A stretch of 64,000 nucleotides of DNA from Taudactylus pleione (Eukaryota > Chordata > Amphibia > Anura > Myobatrachidae): assembly GCA_031769625.1 (NCBI GenBank), contig JAUIMM010000001.1, positions 1,178,001-1,242,000 on the forward strand, given 5' to 3'. This document shows positions 1-11,689 of the stretch, in pieces (positions within the stretch are counted from its first letter, which is position 1; the number at the start of each line of letters is the position of its first letter). The notes under the pieces are model-generated. The model did no database searches, had not been told where the DNA came from, and saw only the letters and a program-made list of their open reading frames with translations. Both the position numbers and the translations under genes were made by a program.

Positions 1-1885
1 TAGAAGGTAACTGATGAGGCGCTGCTTTGAGGTGTAAAGATCCAATATTAAAGTGAGCTGCTGTATATATTGGAGGATGGTCAATCCTCACAAACACATA
101 GAAAGATAACAAGAAAGGAACAGCGCTCAGAATACAAACATGTACATGAAAAATGTATCACAATTTAATACCAAAAAATGGTGATCAAATGCTCAAATAA
201 ATACACATATAAATGTAAAGATATAACTATATCAGCACAATGAGAAGAAATATAAATAAAAGGATAAAAAGGTCACCCAACCCACATGGACAGGAATAAT
301 GTCCAGAATGTAGCAGTGATTTTAGGAGCAAATATCTGGATTAAATTCCTTGTTCATGGAAAAGCTAATGGAGCTTTATAAGAAAAATGTCCAGCATGAG
401 TCTATAGTTACCAGTTCCAGTGTTCAAATGATATAATGGGGTCCTTTAGCAATGCTGGCGAAGCTTTTGCAATGTAAATAGTCCGCTATGGCACAGGTCC
501 GGTCCGCTGGTATTAAGGCAGCGGTCTGTGGCACCAATAGCAAGGTGTAGATACACTCCCGCTCAATGTCGGACTGGGGCATGAAGGGCCCACTGGGAGA
601 ATGCAGCGATAGGGGCCCATACTTAGGGGTGTGGCCAGCCTCCAAAGAGGCGTGGCTAACCATTAGAGAGTGCATGAACTGGGCCCCTTAAAAATGTACA
701 TATAGTAAATACTGCTGGTGCATGCATGATAATGTACCAGATTAATAGTAGTAATGCATTGTAGAAAATACACCATAGTACTGTGCAGTATAATGCAACA
801 TACTGTATGTATAATGCATAGTTCAATTTCACAGTCTTGAACCTGATACCTAAAGGAGGGGGTGGGCCCTCAGGCAGTGGGGCCCACCGGGGGATTCCCC
901 TGTACCCCTGTGGGCCAGTGCAACCCTGCTCCTGCTTGATAATCTATAGTGGAGGATGAGTCAGCCAGCCCCTGACATAAGGATACCCACTTCCCCTTAC
1001 TCACATCAGTATACGAGGGCAACATAGCAAAACAATCGGTAACATCGGATCCATGCGCAGACTTGCACACACCCTGACCTTAATCAGAAATTGCTAAGAG
1101 CCACGCTCGCTATCAGTGCTTTGTCTGCTTATGGCCACACAGTGAATAATTTATGCACGCCCCTGCAACGGCGTTGATACGCACTGGCACGCCTGCTTTC
1201 GCCCAACCACCCACAAATGGCACTTCCTGTCAATCACTCTGCTCTGGGTCTGTGCAGCCTCTGCAATCGCAGTCCCGATCTCAATAGCTATTTCGCGCAC
1301 TGCAATGCATACGCATGCGCAGAATGCAACAATCGGACGACAGCATGCGTATCAGCAACTGCGTTCATTGCTGAATTGGTCCTTAAGTACGGCCTCCAGT
1401 GTGCGCGATTTCAGCATCTGTGTACACAAACACTTCAGCGACGCACCCATAACACGCCCATCCGTGTGTCTGCTTATCCACCTCCCAGTGGACGCCCAGG
1501 TACACCCAGTACTTTTCCGAGACATCTTTGATACTTTGCATCTCAATGTCAGAAGCGCCAGTATGCAAGCACAGTGTAACGTGTGCGCCATGGAGGTACT
1601 TAGGGATTTTCGCACACACGCCATAGCAAAAAGTCACTTAACTCTGCGAACATCGGCCTAGTCTGTGGCTCTACGAGCTGCAGTAAACAAAAAAAAAAAC
1701 CATACATTTTAAACTCCTTTTCTTGTTCCTGTAACAGGTTCACATGGATCTGATTTTTTATATATTATTTATAATTCATGGTATTTACTTATTTAATTGT
1801 TGATTTTTTAGATTGTGCTAATTTTTACATTTATCTATAAATGTAAATAAACCTATGAATGTTGGTATTCTCACAGCCAGGGCAC
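1..1885. other. Non-coding repeat mosaic
   Basis: No gene is supported. The stretch is built of dispersed-repeat pieces. One G/C-rich segment at about 855-935 (ending in a 'gtgggccagtgcaacc' type sequence) recurs inverted at about 30365-30430. An AT-rich piece at 1745-1850 recurs at 5810-5885. A CpG-rich block with many 'gcatgcgc' type words lies at 1140-1660. The whole stretch is repeated at 51620-54038. Confidence 0.6.
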
Positions 1886-1888
1886 TCT

Positions 1889-2155
1889 GGGCCTGATTCT
1901 GACCTGCTCGCGAGCGCTATAGAGCCAAAATCACTCCAGGGCTTGCGGCAGCGAGACCCTACCGCAGGGTCTCGTCGCAAGCCCGATGGTTGCGATGATC
2001 TTGACCATCGAGACCATCATCATGGACGCTTGCTATAGCTGTGGGTGGTAACCCACAGCTATGCGAGCGCCCAAGAGGCCGCTCCAAGTTGAGGTAGGAG
2101 GGCCCTGATTCAGAGCGAGCGCTCTGGACAGAGTATCTGGCTCTGAATCAGGCCC
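1889..2155. mobile_element. MITE, 'GGGCCTGATTC' family, 267 bp
   Basis: The element starts GGGCCTGATTCTGACC and ends CTCTGAATCAGGCCC, giving terminal inverted repeats, and is flanked by TCT on both sides (1886-1888 and 2156-2158). Three-base target duplications and G/C-rich termini fit a PIF/Harbinger-type MITE, an inferred class. The same insertion is present in the duplicated copy at 54042-54308, so it predates the duplication. Confidence 0.8.
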
Positions 2156-3573
2156 TCTTTCTACTTGTTCTCTCCTTGGCTTACCCATATCACCTGTGCA
2201 CCTTTTGTCTGCAAGTCCTGTCAGTGACTCTGATACTGTATGCTCGCCCTTAGGTTGGGAAAAGCATCATCAAGTACCAAACTGCCTTCCTGTTCCCACA
2301 ACCTACCACCGGGCAGTGGGTTGACCATTCCTTGCACCGTGTCTGGGGCCAGTTTAAAAGGGGGCCCGTGTGCAGTTTCTCCTCTCTCGCAGTAGACTCT
2401 GGCTCTACGGAATCTATTGCACATGTGCAGGTCTCCGGAAACATGCCGCCCACGCCATGTTCTCGATGACTTCTATACTACACAGGAGCAAATCACCAGG
2501 AAAATGGCCTTTGCACCATCTTCGAAATGAATTATGAAGCGCTAACATGGGACACCGGGGGCGTAAGCATAATATTTGGGCAGAGGGTGTGCGGGCATTG
2601 GCCACCCTGCACCTATTATAGATACACCATTGCCCGTGTCCTGCCTAGTCTGTTTTATTGTTATAGCATGTGTTGTTCCAAGATATGTCAATTTACATTG
2701 TATCGTACTTAGGATATGTTAAGTACCAATCTTACTATGTATGTTCCCTATAAGGTCCCACGGACACTTTGGGCCTTATTAGAGTTGCACACAATTCCGT
2801 CTGCAGGTGGATCTTGAGATTTTTAGCCAGCTGTACAGGCCTCGGAGCCTGCATACGCAATTTACAGAAATCACAGGCCACTTAGTTGTACGGGATGCAG
2901 TCAGGAAGCCGACGGTCGAAATGCTGACCGCCGGCTTCCTGACTGTCAAATCGCTGCAGGGTACAAATGACAGGCGTCCAGATCCCGACGCCTGTTATTA
3001 GACCTACGCTGGGAGCCAGACGCCTGACATACCGAACAAAGGTAAGCCGGGCGCGGACAACTGTGCGGGGGGGGTTAAGTTTCAGGGCTCCCGGGGGGAC
3101 TTAGGGTTAGGCACCCCTAAGGGAGGGTTAGGGGGGGAGAAGGGTTAGGGTTACTTACCGAAATCCGCGGTCAGGATCTTCACCCATGCCGGGCTTCTAG
3201 CGTCGGGATTTGAACCAGCGCGGTAATACATACTGATTCCGGTTGTACGGATTTCATTTGTATCTCTCTCCCCCCCCTCCCCTCCTGCTTACCTACGCGG
3301 CGGCCGCGGACTGTCAGGGGCTGTGCAGCTTTATAGTACCAGGTAGCGCGGTCCCTGCACCGCACCAAGGAGGAAGTGTAATGTGCTGTGATTTAACTTA
3401 AACACCGTACATTACACCTCCTCCTCCATACCGTGCAGGGGCCGTGCAGCCTATTACTATGAAGCTGCACAGCCCCTGACAGTCTGTGGCCGCCGCTCCT
3501 TTTAAATGTTTGGGGGGGGCGAGCTGCCCGCCCCGTTCTGGCGCCCATGGAAAGCCAGAGACCTGTCTGACTT
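2156..3573. other. Non-coding repeats with two hairpins
   Basis: No gene is supported. A short perfect-looking hairpin (arms 'gcagtcaggaagccg' and its complement) lies at 2899-2950. Telomere-like 'gggttaggg' words occur at 3100-3155 within a G-rich dispersed repeat. A longer foldback is listed separately at 3298-3497. Everything is repeated in copy 2. Confidence 0.5.
3298..3497. repeat. Foldback element, about 200 bp
   Basis: The left arm (from 3298, 'gcggcggccgcggactg') and the right arm (ending 3497, 'cagtctgtggccgccgc') are inverted copies including 'ctgtcaggggctgtgcag' and its complement. The loop holds a second short inverted pair around 'cattacac'. Copy 2 has it at about 55451-55651. 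It is most likely a MITE. Confidence 0.7.
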
Positions 3574-4024
3574 CAGATGGATGACTAGCACCAATTATGG
3601 GGCTGGTGCAAATGCGCGCTGATAGTGATGACAGCTACTTTCACCACTGGGAGTGATTAACGTCATGTGCACTGTACTACTCCTGTACTCCATATGGTTA
3701 GTATGGCAAATTCTATTACTTATCAGCTGCATTGAGGAAGGATTTGGCTCTCTCCCCTCAATGACAAGTCAGGTGGCAGCAGAGAGTAAGGGGGAGATTT
3801 GCTAATGGGTGATTGGTCAAAGTCGCCGAAGTTTTTATAATGATGATAGATAGTAATTAATGCCAAGCAAGCCTGATTTAGCATTAACTACTGCCGTTTG
3901 AAAAACTTCAGTCAAAACCATCGATCATCGGCGGCTTTGAAAATCCGACATTAAAGAAATATCTGCCCCCAAGTGTTTTATCATTTTTTTTTTTTCCGTG
4001 ATGGGAAGCTGATGGCAAGAGAAA
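3574..4024. other. 451-bp segment present only in copy 1
   Basis: Copy 2 passes directly from the equivalent of 3573 to that of 4025 at about 55728, so these 451 bp are absent there. There are no terminal inverted repeats or target duplication at the edges, so a deletion in copy 2 fits better than an insertion here. No coding sequence is seen. Confidence 0.75.
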
Positions 4025-5007
4025 ATATTTTAGAATCACGGGAATATTGACATGGAGAATTGCTAACATTACATGTGTAACAATAAGCCACAAACCAGAG
4101 AGCTTTTGGCAAACATGGAGGAACGATCCTGGCAGCAATGATGGGAGGCATCTCGATGTATCTGCTAGTCTCGTTGGCACGTAATATCATCTGTATATAA
4201 TTGCTACCTAATAATCATTCTTTATCCTGTAATCCAAATCAAATTCCCTCTCTAGCTCATGTGGATCATTGTCATGCGGATTAGGAGATGTCCCTTAGCG
4301 GAAGCTTGTCTCAGAGCGGTACATCTATAAAGGGTGCAGGGTGTACCCATTGCATTTACTTATCTTACAGCCGCTGGCGCCATTTTCCCAGTGATTTTAT
4401 ACCAAAATATGACACACACACCATATTTCTGAGGTAATAACTGTAATAATGCTGCTACGCCATCTTACCATAGACACTGTGCTTGCGCAAAATACACTCG
4501 TACAGTTTCAGAGTCTTATGCACATGGGCCGGAGGTGTGTGTGCTCCCTCTTTTATGTAAGTGCCCGTGCTCAGATTCCATGGCAGGAAGGGATCTCTGG
4601 AATAGGCTATTCTTAATGTGGTCACAAAATTGTCTAAGTTGTAGATAATAAAATAAATTTTTATTCTTTATTACTCTGGTGTTCTGTGGAAGCCATAACA
4701 TAAAGGTAAAAAGCATAGTATATGATACGTGCGCATTGAGTACTAAATATTTTATTTACTGAACAAAAAGACATAAAAAAACCCAGTCAAATGTGCTTGT
4801 TGAGCCATCCTGACAGATGCGACGATGACTTTGTTCTCATGGTTTCTATCCACTGGGACTTGAGACCAATTTGTCTTACAGCGTTCAGAGAAGGAAGATC
4901 CTGGCTGTTCCAGATTATCCTGCAATGTCAGAGAGTCACCATACAGAACGTGTTGTGTAATGAATATAATGGCAGGTTGCATACATGGAAAACACATAAT
5001 ATGTACT
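4025..5007. other. No recognisable gene
   Basis: AT-rich, unassigned sequence shared with copy 2 (about 55729-56711). Short open frames occur on both strands but none resembles a known family or shows exon structure. Confidence 0.4.
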
Positions 5008-5161
5008 AAGCTCTGGAAAGTGATAAAGTGGAGAGTGATAAACTACCAGCCAATCAGCTCCTAACTGTCATGTCACAGACTGTGTTTGAAAAATGACAGA
5101 TAGGATCTGATTGGTTGGTAGTTTATCACTCTCCCAATGTATCACTTTCCAGAGCTTAGTA
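5008..5161. mobile_element. Foldback MITE, about 154 bp
   Basis: The ends are 'taagctctggaaagtgata' and its near-exact complement at 5142-5161. The arms extend inward through 'ggagagtgataaactacca' and its partner, giving an almost complete palindrome with a small loop. Copy 2 has it at about 56712-56865. It is a non-autonomous DNA element of unassigned family. Confidence 0.85.
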
Positions 5162-5209
5162 GATCACCCCCATAGTATTATAACTAGAAATATACAGTAG
5201 CTGCCCTTT

Positions 5210-5900
5210 CGTGCAATCCTGTTCAGGGGTTCCAATTAGGTGCCTAACGCATTTCCCTGTATCAAACAGCTTCGTCAGAGCCTTTGATGAAGGTGTTTGA
5301 TACAGGGAAATGCATTAGGCACCTCCTTCTCTGCACATAGAACCCGGAGGACTGACCACAGCACACTTTGGAGCTTTATCTCTAACATCAAGCAATCCAC
5401 TTGTCCTAAATCACTGAGCTGTAAGATCACAGGACTAATTGGAACCCCTGAACAGGATTGCACGAAGTTGCTTATATTTTCCAAGACACCAAGAGATACC
5501 ACCTGTGCTAAGGAATACAGCCATCAATTGGACATTTCTACGGCTTCCGCCTACCTGCAGGTTAAGTTAAGACTATTCCAAGCTTTCCAGCGTGATATTT
5601 ATCAGCCTTCCGAGGCATGTGCATACCATATATATGGTTTCTCTTGAACCTTTATTATTGAACCTTCATCATTTGGGTTTTTTATAACCAATCTATTGCC
5701 AATAATTTCCATGAAAGTCACATGTGTATTTGTTTTTTATGTATTCGTTTAGATATTAAAATATTTTTTATATTTAATTTATCTGCCACTGCACTTATTT
5801 ATTACCTTTTTTATATATTATTTATAATTCATGGTATTTACTTATTCAATTGTTGATTTTTTAGATTGCGCTAATTTTTACATTTATCTATTTGTTATAT
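5210..5900. repeat. Retroelement-like tail with nested inverted repeats
   Basis: An inner hairpin (5237-5324) pairs 'aggtgcctaacgcatttcc' with its complement. It is enclosed by a second pair, 5212-5241 with 5434-5464, around 'gcaatcctgttcaggggtt'. An AT-rich tail with repeated 'tatttataattcatgg' follows. The 'tgatacagggaaatgcatt' hairpin resembles elements that I associate with Penelope-like retroelement ends in amphibians; that family call is from memory and weak. Copy 2 has it at about 56914-57600. Confidence 0.4.
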
Positions 5901-7589
5901 CCAATCAGATGACCTCTGATTTCTGTTAGCAGCATCTTCATATTTACATTTCTGTGACATTTCTTCACGGGACTAATAGCGTAGTCCTTGCTTTTTCTTT
6001 TTATACTTTTTATTATTTACATTTATATCTTCTGGCCGCACACCTAAAGGTATTATTATTAATGGGTGGGGACAGACTTAGCAGCTCCCCCTGCTGCATG
6101 CAGAAGGAATTGACTTGAAAGCTCCACAGTTCTGTTGCAATGATAAATTCCACCTTTATGCCTATACTGGTCCATGTGAAGTTAGTCCTTAGTTCTTTAG
6201 ATGAATTTGACCCTGAAGTTCAATTTACCTCACACTTATAATAGTATAATAGTATGCCCTATATAATTCAGAAGTTCATAAAATATAGTCATTCAATTTC
6301 TATCTCATGCTCGCTGTCCCACCTCAGACACAACTACGTGTGCTGGCATGCAAGAAAATTTATGGTCTGTCAGTGCATGCTGGCATTTGTAGTGCCACAA
6401 AATCTTACACCATGTTTATAATGACAGTATTGTCTTGTTACCCAATGGTTTGGGATACCAAGCTACTCAGCATTGGGGCTTAACTATCTAGATGCAGGGA
6501 CATTTTTTTTTGCCACCCTCCTCCTCCTGGAAAATGGGACCCAATGCAGAGTACGCCGGGCTGTTATTTCACACAGTAGCCGGCGGTTTTGGGGTTTGCA
6601 AATTGCTACACATCGGATGCGGTTTGAGGGCCTGATTCAGCAAGGATCGCAAGAGATTACACGTACCTGGCCGCTGCGAGAATATGCTAATGAATGCATA
6701 CGCACAGCAATCACAACACAAGATGCAGACGCCCAGCACTACATAAAGCCAGCCCACCTCCCTTTACTCTATGCTTGATCAGTACGCAGGCTAGCGAAAA
6801 CACCGGTAACATCGAGAACCGTTGAACCCATATGCACAACTGTGGTAGCCCTGACCTGCCGCAACTTCCTATGTACATCGAGACGTACGGTGGTACGGTT
6901 TACAAACTTCATATTGAAACTGTGGTTCATACTTGCCTACATTCAGCTGAATGTCTGAGCACAGCGGGGGGGGGGTGTCCGGGTTATGATGCGGCAGTGG
7001 GGGCGGGGCCATGCATTCGCTTCATTATGGCTCTGCCCCCTCTTCACAATGCTGAAAATATTGGCATTTGGAAGCAGGGGGCGGGGCCACGATGACCCAC
7101 TGTGGGGGTTTCTGTTAGTAACGTGGGGGTCAGGCGGCAGCTGGGAGGCTTGCCTGGCTTTCCAGGGGGTCGGGAGCAGCACCCGATATTCGGGAAGCTC
7201 CCGACCAAATCTGGAGGGTAGGCAAGCCTGCTGTGGTTTAGTAAGATTCCCGCAAAATCTCTTCTTGGGAGATACCAGACATCCTTCTCCCAAATTGCAC
7301 ATGGCTTGTTTGTATGTTTCCTAATATTCTTCTATTTCAATATTTTGCAGGCTTGCCCACCCTCCCGATTTGGCCGGGAGCCTCCCGATTTTCGGATGCC
7401 GCTCCCGGCCTCCCGGTAGCCAGCAACCCTCCCGGCCTTCCCCCAGAATAAACTAAAAAACCCCGCAGCGAGGGTGCCGGTGACGCGATTGTCGCTGAAT
7501 CGTGTCATCATGGCCATGCCCCCTGCTTCACAATGCCGAAAATAACAGCATTGTGAAGCGGGGGTGGGGTCACGATGACAGGATCATGT
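5901..7589. other. Non-coding repeat mosaic upstream of the ERV remnant
   Basis: No gene is supported. It holds a 'gggcctgattcagc' MITE-like end at 6628 and G/C-rich foldback pieces at 6980-7120, 7130-7230 and 7350-7560 with alternating 'ctcccg' and 'cgggag' words. Relative to copy 2 it lacks 33 bp at about 7098, where copy 2 reads a 'gcgattcagcgtgaatcgc' palindrome. Confidence 0.5.
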
Positions 7590-7993
7590 GCATCCTGAGG
7601 CACATATGGTAAATACATTGCTGGGTTTAACGTACTGCACCATTTAATGGTGATGTTTGCAGGTGTTATTAGAGCTAGTTCCCATTTTGTGAACCTAGCT
7701 GAGGAAACATGTCTGGTTTGGGCAGAATTCAGCAAAGCAGATACAGCATGGGGAGTATAAACAATCATTTCATGGCCTAATACTACATCATCACTCTTAC
7801 TGACCAATAGAGCAGTTGCTGCTACACTTCTTAAACACGTTGGGAGTGATCTTACCACAGTGTCCAATTGTGCACTGTAGTATGCTACGGGCCTACTGGC
7901 ATCACCATGTTTTTGTGTGAGGACACCTGCTGTGCAACCGTCAGCTTCCGTACAATATAAATCAAAAGGTTTTTCATAATCAGGTATTCCCAA
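7590..7993 (-). pseudogene. pol: ERV pol fragment, RT connection region (copy 1)
   Basis: The minus strand encodes a stretch resembling the gammaretrovirus-like RT connection region that follows the polymerase domain. Recognisable words are GIPDYEKPFDLY, GVLTQKHGDASRPVAYYSAQLD and a later LNPAMYLPY. The frame is open for about 135 residues and then runs into an unrelated repeat at about 7590, so RNase H proper, integrase and env are missing. A MITE at 8090-8630 separates it from the polymerase part. It is an old, dead copy. Copy 2 holds the same piece at 60110-60513. Confidence 0.85.
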
Positions 7994-8089
7994 TGCAGGT
8001 GCTCTTGTCAGACTATTCTTAAGATTAAGGAAAGCCTGCTATGTTTCCTCTGTGTGTATGACACGATCGGGCTTTGAGGAAGAGACTAA

Positions 8090-8630
8090 GGCCATTATTC
8101 AGAGGCGGTCGCAAGAAGCGATCGCTCTCTCTGAATGAGGGCGGCCGCTTCATTTTTGAAGTGCTGCCTCCTGGTCGTTAGTTAAGCTGTGGGTTACCGC
8201 CCACAGCTTAACGACCGACCAGGTCAATGGTCGCAATTGTGATCACCATCGCGACCATCGGGGCTTGCGAAAAGACCCTAAGGTTGGGTCTCGGCAACCG
8301 CAAGCCCCAGGGAGCTTTCTGCTCTGATGGAGTAGGAAGCTCCCCACTGACATCACTGATGATGTCAGTGTGGCCGCCCACAAAACGGTAGGCATTCCTT
8401 TATTAATGCCTCCATTTTGGAAACCACCCCCCCGGCCCACCACCAAAACAGGGCGAGCTGTCGATCAAAATTGACAGCCGCCCCTTTTGTAGCAAGCTCC
8501 GGAGCGAGAGAGTTTCTCTCTCACTCCGGGAGCTTGCGCACGCACAGTGCGGCCGCTGCGCGTGCTCAGGGCTACCCATCGACCCGGTTGTGAGCACATA
8601 GGTGCTTGCGACCGGGTCTGAATGAGACCC
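8090..8630. mobile_element. MITE inserted in the ERV pol, 541 bp
   Basis: The ends are GGCCATTATTCAGAGG and the complement of CCGGGTCTGAATGAGACCC, flanked by TAA at 8087-8089 and 8631-8633. The three-base TAA duplication points to a PIF/Harbinger-type MITE. It splits the RT polymerase domain from the connection region. Copy 2 has it at 60610-61150, with the right TAA changed to TAT, so the insertion predates the duplication. Confidence 0.85.
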
Positions 8631-8633
8631 TAA

Positions 8634-9400
8634 GTCCCGTAATGGTAAAGCCAAAATAGAAAAACCTGGGATCCACATTCTGCAGTATCCACACATTCCC
8701 AAGAAGGTATGGATTTGCTGTTGGTTCGGAGGCAGTGTTATGGTCTGTATGGACTAGATTCTGTCAGTAGTCAGATGTCGTAATCCCTGTGTTAGACAGT
8801 GTCCTAAGTATTTAACCCAGGACTGGCATCGCTGTAGTTTGTCCTTAGCAACTTTGTGTCCTGTTTGCGAGAGATGAAGCAATAAAAGTTTAGCATCATT
8901 TAAACGACATAAACGAACCAGAACACAACAACAAATCATCCACATATTGTATTAGAACAGATCCATTGGCAGGTTGAAAAGGTTGTAAACAGTTGTGTAA
9001 GGCCTGGGAGAAGATACTGGGGCTGTCTATGAAGCCCTGGGGCAATCGTGTCCATGTGTATTGTACCCCCCTGTATGTAAATGCAAATAGGTACTGACAG
9101 TGAGGATGAAGAGGGACAGAGAAGAAGGCAGAGCGGAGGTCAATGAGTAAAATGGGTTGCATTTGGTGGGATCTGCATAAGAATGACAGCTGGATTCGGC
9201 ACTACAGGGAATTGGCTCTCTGCTACCTTATTAACCCCTCTAAGGTCCTGTACCAGCCTATAACCCCTCCCACCACTCTTTTTCACAGGAAAGACTGTTG
9301 GCTACACTCGCTGTATGGACTAAAATTCCCTGTTGTAATAACTGCTCAATTAAGGGATAAACCCTTATCTCTACCTCCTGTTTAGTGGGTACTGGGGAAT
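8634..9400 (-). pseudogene. pol: ERV reverse transcriptase polymerase domain, broken (copy 1)
   Basis: The minus strand shows class-I retroviral RT motifs in order. There is a 'GYRLVQDLRGVNK'-type block near 9245-9285, then LLIDLRSAFFSVPLHP, TRLPQGFIDSPSIF and the catalytic YVDD at 8935-8946. A 'LGMCGYCRMWIPGFS' block near 8660-8700 follows. Breaks include a frameshift upstream of the first block, another just after YVDD, a nonsense codon at about 8757 in this copy but not in copy 2, and the MITE beyond 8634. No functional enzyme can come from it. Confidence 0.88.
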
Positions 9401-9517
9401 TTTTGGAGCTTGCCTACCACTTTTTAGATTTACCATTATGGGAGCTACATTTGCCATCAACCCAGTGTCCTGTCCATCTTTGGTCCAAAGTGAACCTGGT
9501 ATTTGAGATAACATCTG

Positions 9518-9919
9518 CTATACCTGAGATGGATTCTTATCTGGAACAGTAGAGTGAAACATTAACCTTTGGGGAGTGTCTAATATATCCCTCACCTCGT
9601 GCACAACTCTCTCTGGGATATCTAGAAATATACCATCAGTGGTACAATAAATGACACATCCCATTTTACATAACAAATCCCTTCCCAGTAGGTTAGTAGG
9701 GGCCGCTGCTGCCAGGAGAAAGGAATGCCTGGTATGCAATGGACCGATTGTAGCCTCTGCAGATTTGGTTAAAAGATAATGTTGCACTTTACCCATTACA
9801 CCCATTGCTGGTACTGTTTTACTGGTCACCTGTAAATTAGATGGAGATTTTATCACTGATCTGGTCGCCCCTGTGTCTACAAGAAAAGATTGTGTAGTAC
9901 CAGCTACATCAACTATCAT
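9518..9919 (-). pseudogene. pro: ERV protease (retropepsin-like) fragment
   Basis: An open frame of 133 residues on the minus strand starts near a 'VDVAGTTQSFLVDTGATRSV' segment. The aspartic-protease active-site triad DTG is followed by A-T, as in retropepsins. Further on, 'NLLGRDLLCKMG' matches the conserved G-R-D segment of the second half of the retropepsin fold. It lies between gag (higher coordinates) and RT (lower coordinates), as expected for gag-pro-pol read on the minus strand. The active-site triad is intact but the flanking genes are not. It is absent from copy 2 because of the 11,957-bp deletion. Confidence 0.85.
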
Positions 9920-10130
9920 TACAGGTTCTTCTCTAGTACCCCCAGTTAACCTGACTGGCTGTAGACTACAGGTGTGACCTGACCCCTAGAGCTGACTATC
10001 TTCTTCCAGCATAGCATTCACTGCTGCGATGTGAGCAGGTGATGGCTGGAATTGTCCTGACTGCTGTGGGTACCCCTTCTGTGGGTATCTCATGTGTTTC
10101 CTGGTTTGGTATTTCCCACTTTCTGGCCTT

Positions 10131-11689
10131 ACAGAACTTACTTATGTGGTCCTCCTTGTTACATCTATAACACCTTCGTGGTTGACGTGTTGTGAAAGGT
10201 TGTTGTTGTGTGGGTTGGGGAATGAGGAAAGTTGTGTTTGTGTATAGGGATAAGGGTTTGGAGGTTGTGTGGGATGAGTGTATTGTGGCTGAGTGTGGTA
10301 AGAGTGCTGCAGTGTTATTTGCATTCCTTCCAGAGCTTGAATACTAACAGCCATTAGTTTCTCTGCATTTCTCTCTTCCTAAAGATGTTTTTGTCATGTT
10401 CAATTGCAGATTCCCTGAGTGTGTCTACCGTAACTCCCCTCCAACGAGGAAGTGAGGTCTGAACCCTGGCCTTTAGAGTGTCTTTAAGACCATCCATAAG
10501 CACTGTGATTGTCATTTCCCTGTTATGGGTGTTGTCTTTTATGTCCTCTATACCTGTGTATTGAGTAATAGTCTGCAGCGCTCTGATAAAATAATCTGCT
10601 TGCAGACTCACTCTCTTTCTGTTTAATCGTGAAGATTTTACTCCAGTTAACAATTAATGGGAAAAATACAGCCAATTGGGTAACAATATGGGTTATATCG
10701 TCTTGATTACCATCATCAGTTATGGGACTATCTCCATCCAATACACAGGCCGTGATAAACTTTTTCACATTGGTATTGTGTGGAAGACAAGCCCGTAATA
10801 CCACTCGCCAATCTTTATTGGTTTGCTCATGAGCATTACCCAAATCCTTTACAAATCTCTGGCACTTTGCTAGTTCTTTCCTAGGGTCAGGGAAATCTGT
10901 CATTATGGAACGTAGTTCTGCTCTTGTCCATGGACAATGCGTCGCTACATCCCTTGTGGCCACTACACCATGTGCATCCGGATTCCCATTGGGAACGGTT
11001 ATTGTCTGGATGGGATGGATGCCTGCCACACTGCTGCCTTTGACCTTACTACCTGTTTGAGGGTTCAGCCTACTGCTACTATGTATGATATTAGTAATCT
11101 CCGCTACTGTTACAGCGGGTGTTAATACTTCCTGCACTGGTTGGGCTACCTCCATTTCTGGTACTAGCGGGGCAGCTACCTGTGCTTGCTGTGGTAGTCC
11201 ATTTAACATTTGTGCAACATGTGAAAGAGCGGACATCCCAACAGGTTCATCATCTGCATCATAAACATGTTCCTTATAGTTACTTAGAAGAGGGTATAAG
11301 TTACTTGTTCCATTTTTATGATTTTTGAGATCGACTGTACCTTCACCCCCATCTGCATAGGGCGGTGGTGGTGCTCGTGCGCTACTAACATTACCTTCTG
11401 CAATGCTACCTCGCTGTGCGTGCACACTACTTTGCAGTGTGCATGCAATGCTATTTGCATGCACGCTCCCTTGCGTCATGCGTGCAACGCTAGTTTGCAT
11501 CGCGTGCACACCACTAAGCCACATGTCCCCCTCGTGCTGCCACAACTTCAAGCAATCATTAAACTTTACCCTTTTCTTCAGAGACTTCACTAAACATATA
11601 CTGTCTCTGAGATTGTTCAGAACCTCTGAATCAAAGCTACCAATCTTAGGAAAAGGTGTTCTACATTTCTTGGTCATTTTGACCCACAT
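10131..11689 (-). pseudogene. gag: ERV gag remnant with zinc knuckle
   Basis: The first 388 codons (11689 down to 10523) are open. They contain a low-complexity middle with repeated 'SVHA' words and then a capsid-like part with CPWTRAELRSIMTDFPDPRK, typical of gamma/epsilon-type capsid starts. The frame then breaks, and capsid sequence continues in other frames (10653-10354 and 10354-10142). It ends in a CX2CX4HX4C zinc knuckle (C-YR-C-NKED-H-ISKF-C) at 10131-10172, which marks nucleocapsid. At least two frame changes make it non-functional. There is no counterpart in copy 2. Confidence 0.85.

Noticed and set aside
1..40. Hammerhead ribozyme core suggested by CTGATGAG at about position 11
   Set aside because: No GAAA core or suitable stems follow in either copy of the duplication.
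3100..3160. Interstitial telomere tract from 'gggttaggg' words
   Set aside because: Only a few irregular units within a longer dispersed repeat; not a telomeric array.
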